DNA of 64,000 nucleotides, from positions 46,001 through 110,000 of the forward strand of contig JADKKK010000006.1 of the NCBI GenBank assembly GCA_016720545.1, read 5' to 3'. A program made the translations under genes and the position numbers. The first letter of the stretch is position 1; every line of letters begins with the position of its first letter. Below the pieces are notes generated by a model. It made no database searches and was not told where the DNA came from. It was given only the letters and a program-made list of their open reading frames with translations. The stretch comes from Myxococcales bacterium (GTDB lineage: Bacteria; Myxococcota_A; Polyangia; Polyangiales; Polyangiaceae). Positions 62,745-64,000 of this stretch are shown here, one piece after another.

Positions 62745-64000
62745 TCACGGAGCGGGGACGATCTTCCACATGTCCGGCATCATCTGGTTCTCGGGGGGCA
62801 GGCCGTTCTTGCCCCGGAGCTCCTCGGGGAGCAACGCGTTCCCGACACCCCAGAAGAGCGCTCCCTTGTACGCCCACGCCGTCGCGGAGTGCCGCCCCTC
62901 GAAGTTCTTCGGCGTGACGAGCTCGTACCAGTTGCTGCCGTCCGACGTGTAGAAGACGTCCGACAGGTTGCCCGAGCCCCCGAGCAGCTCCTCTTGACGG
63001 GCCCCCCCGAGCACCCAGAGGCGGTCGTCGTAGGTCGCCACGTTGACGAAGTAGCGGGGCGCGAATGGCGTGTGCTCCAGATCGCGACGCCACCTCACGC
63101 CGTCAGCGCTGCTCCAGACGTCGTCGAAGGACACGCGCTTCGGTCGGTTGGGGTCCTCGTAGAGTCCGCCCGAGACGAGCCACATGCGTCCCTTGAAGAC
63201 CGGCTCGCCGTGGATCATCGCGCGTGGCGCCCAGAGGGGTCCCTCGGTGTGGACGCGTGTCCACGTGGCGCCGTCGAGCGAGCTCCACACGTCGGGGTAG
63301 GCGACGGTGAACTCGGTGAGCAGCGTCTGCCCGCTGACGATCCACAGTTTGTCCTGGAAGCTGAACGTCTGCTGGAGCACGCGCGTGCCGAACTTGGTGT
63401 TCGCGGCCACGCGCTGCCACTTCGCGCCGTCGGTGCTGCTCCACACGTCGCGCATCGAGGAGAGGTGCAGCGGGTCGCTCCCGACGATGAACATCTTGCC
63501 GCCGAGGCTCGTGCATCCCATCGTGTGGCGCCCGGACCAGTCGGACGCGTCGTCGTACGTGCCGGGATCAATGAACGTGTTGGGCTTGACCCGCGTCCAG
63601 TTCGCGCCGTCCTCGCTCCGCCAGACGTCGTTGGTGACGATCGCCGGGAACTCAGCGGGATAGCCGGGGTTCCACCCGCCCAACAACCACATGGCGCCGT
63701 TGTGCACCACCCCACACGCGCCGTCGCGAGGCGGCACATTGACCTGCTCCGACACCCGCGTGAACGAGTAGCTCTTGCGCTGCGAGGGGGCGAGCTCAAT
63801 CGGCGCGCTGTCGGCGTTCTGACCACGCAAGCTCAGTCGAACGCGGATGTGGGTGCCGCCCGTGGCGGGGACGTTGAGGCGAGCGCGCTTGGCGCTCCCG
63901 TCGACCATGACGCGGCCCGTCGCCTCGTCGCTCACCTCGATCTGCTTCCAGGTCACCGCGTCGTCGAGGCTGTAATAAAGGTCGGGCACCGCCGTGACCT
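62745..64000 (-). CDS. kelch-like beta-propeller protein, N-terminus outside the window
   Basis: At least 418 residues; the frame is open through the last base, so the start lies beyond 64000. Repeats such as NDVWRSEDGANWTRV, RDVWSSTDGAKWQRV, PDVWSSLDGATWTRV and DDVWSSADGVRWRR mark successive propeller blades, each followed by a G-G-x-hydrophobic strand (VSGGLYEDP, VLGGARQEELLGG). The N-terminal part contains THIRVRLSLRGQNADSAPIE, a beta-sandwich-like stretch. Such propellers present binding surfaces outside the cell. No Cys-Tyr galactose-oxidase motif is seen. Operon with the following lipoprotein. Confidence 0.7.
   Translation of the reverse strand, partial: VTAVPDLYYSLDDAVTWKQIEVSDEATGRVMVDGSAKRARLNVPATGGTHIRVRLSLRGQNADSAPIELAPSQRKSYSFTRVSEQVNVPPRDGACGVVHNGAMWLLGGWNPGYPAEFPAIVTNDVWRSEDGANWTRVKPNTFIDPGTYDDASDWSGRHTMGCTSLGGKMFIVGSDPLHLSSMRDVWSSTDGAKWQRVAANTKFGTRVLQQTFSFQDKLWIVSGQTLLTEFTVAYPDVWSSLDGATWTRVHTEGPLWAPRAMIHGEPVFKGRMWLVSGGLYEDPNRPKRVSFDDVWSSADGVRWRRDLEHTPFAPRYFVNVATYDDRLWVLGGARQEELLGGSGNLSDVFYTSDGSNWYELVTPKNFEGRHSATAWAYKGALFWGVGNALLPEELRGKNGLPPENQMMPDMWKIVPAP

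Overview
The window is very GC-rich, has strongly GC-biased third codon positions and frequent GTG/TTG starts. It most resembles a myxobacterial chromosome (Myxococcota, Polyangia/Sorangiineae-like). The supports are a secreted peptidase with a MYXO-CTERM-type tail (26645-27706), many lipoproteins with Asp/Ala/Pro-rich linkers, a GuaB1-type GMP reductase, a sphingosine-phosphate-lyase-like enzyme and several HEAT, FHA and ECF proteins. No rRNA, tRNA, CRISPR array or intact transposase was seen.

Layout. 1-7387: end of an E2-like acyltransferase, a propeller lipoprotein, guaB1, a gene remnant split by a 302-bp IS630-like miniature element, and a vWA/MoxR pair. 7490-14235: two secreted GH13 amylases, a degenerate metallo-beta-lactamase-fold lipoprotein, a PhyH dioxygenase and an SRPBCC protein. 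14267-16178: a decayed stretch with an ATPase-tail remnant, a second copy of the miniature element, a palindromic repeat and a frameshifted Rpn-like gene. 16319-26573: a membrane cluster made of a K+-channel-like protein, a YqiJ/NfeD-like protein, a YqiK-like flotillin and a giant AAA ATPase with a PilZ tail, with a divergent TerB-DUF697 gene. 26645-34869: two M15 peptidases, secA, CBS and UspA proteins and a Clp_N-ClpS fusion. 34961-46805: AI-2E transporter, small proteins, tdk, a penicillin-binding protein, a HEAT protein, VOC, DUF4105/DUF3015 and an ECF sigma factor with its membrane partner. 46941-57172: glgP, S1P-lyase-like enzyme, FHA, S26-like protein, a two-component system and a paired ArsA-type ATPase. 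57254-64000: a repeat-interrupted lipoprotein, aspS, a polytopic membrane protein and two cell-surface genes running off the edge.

The most system-like locus is 16319-26573, where ion-channel-like, NfeD, flotillin and AAA/PilZ proteins are encoded together; it reads as a membrane-integrity or stress machine. Also notable are the ArsA pair, whose two P-loops carry complementary lysine losses; a mobile miniature element whose computed excision restores a reading frame; a 65-bp repeat placed at the 3' ends of two surface-protein genes; and TG-n-TA-nnn-T/C boxes 6-9 nt before many start codons, which suggest widespread leaderless transcription.
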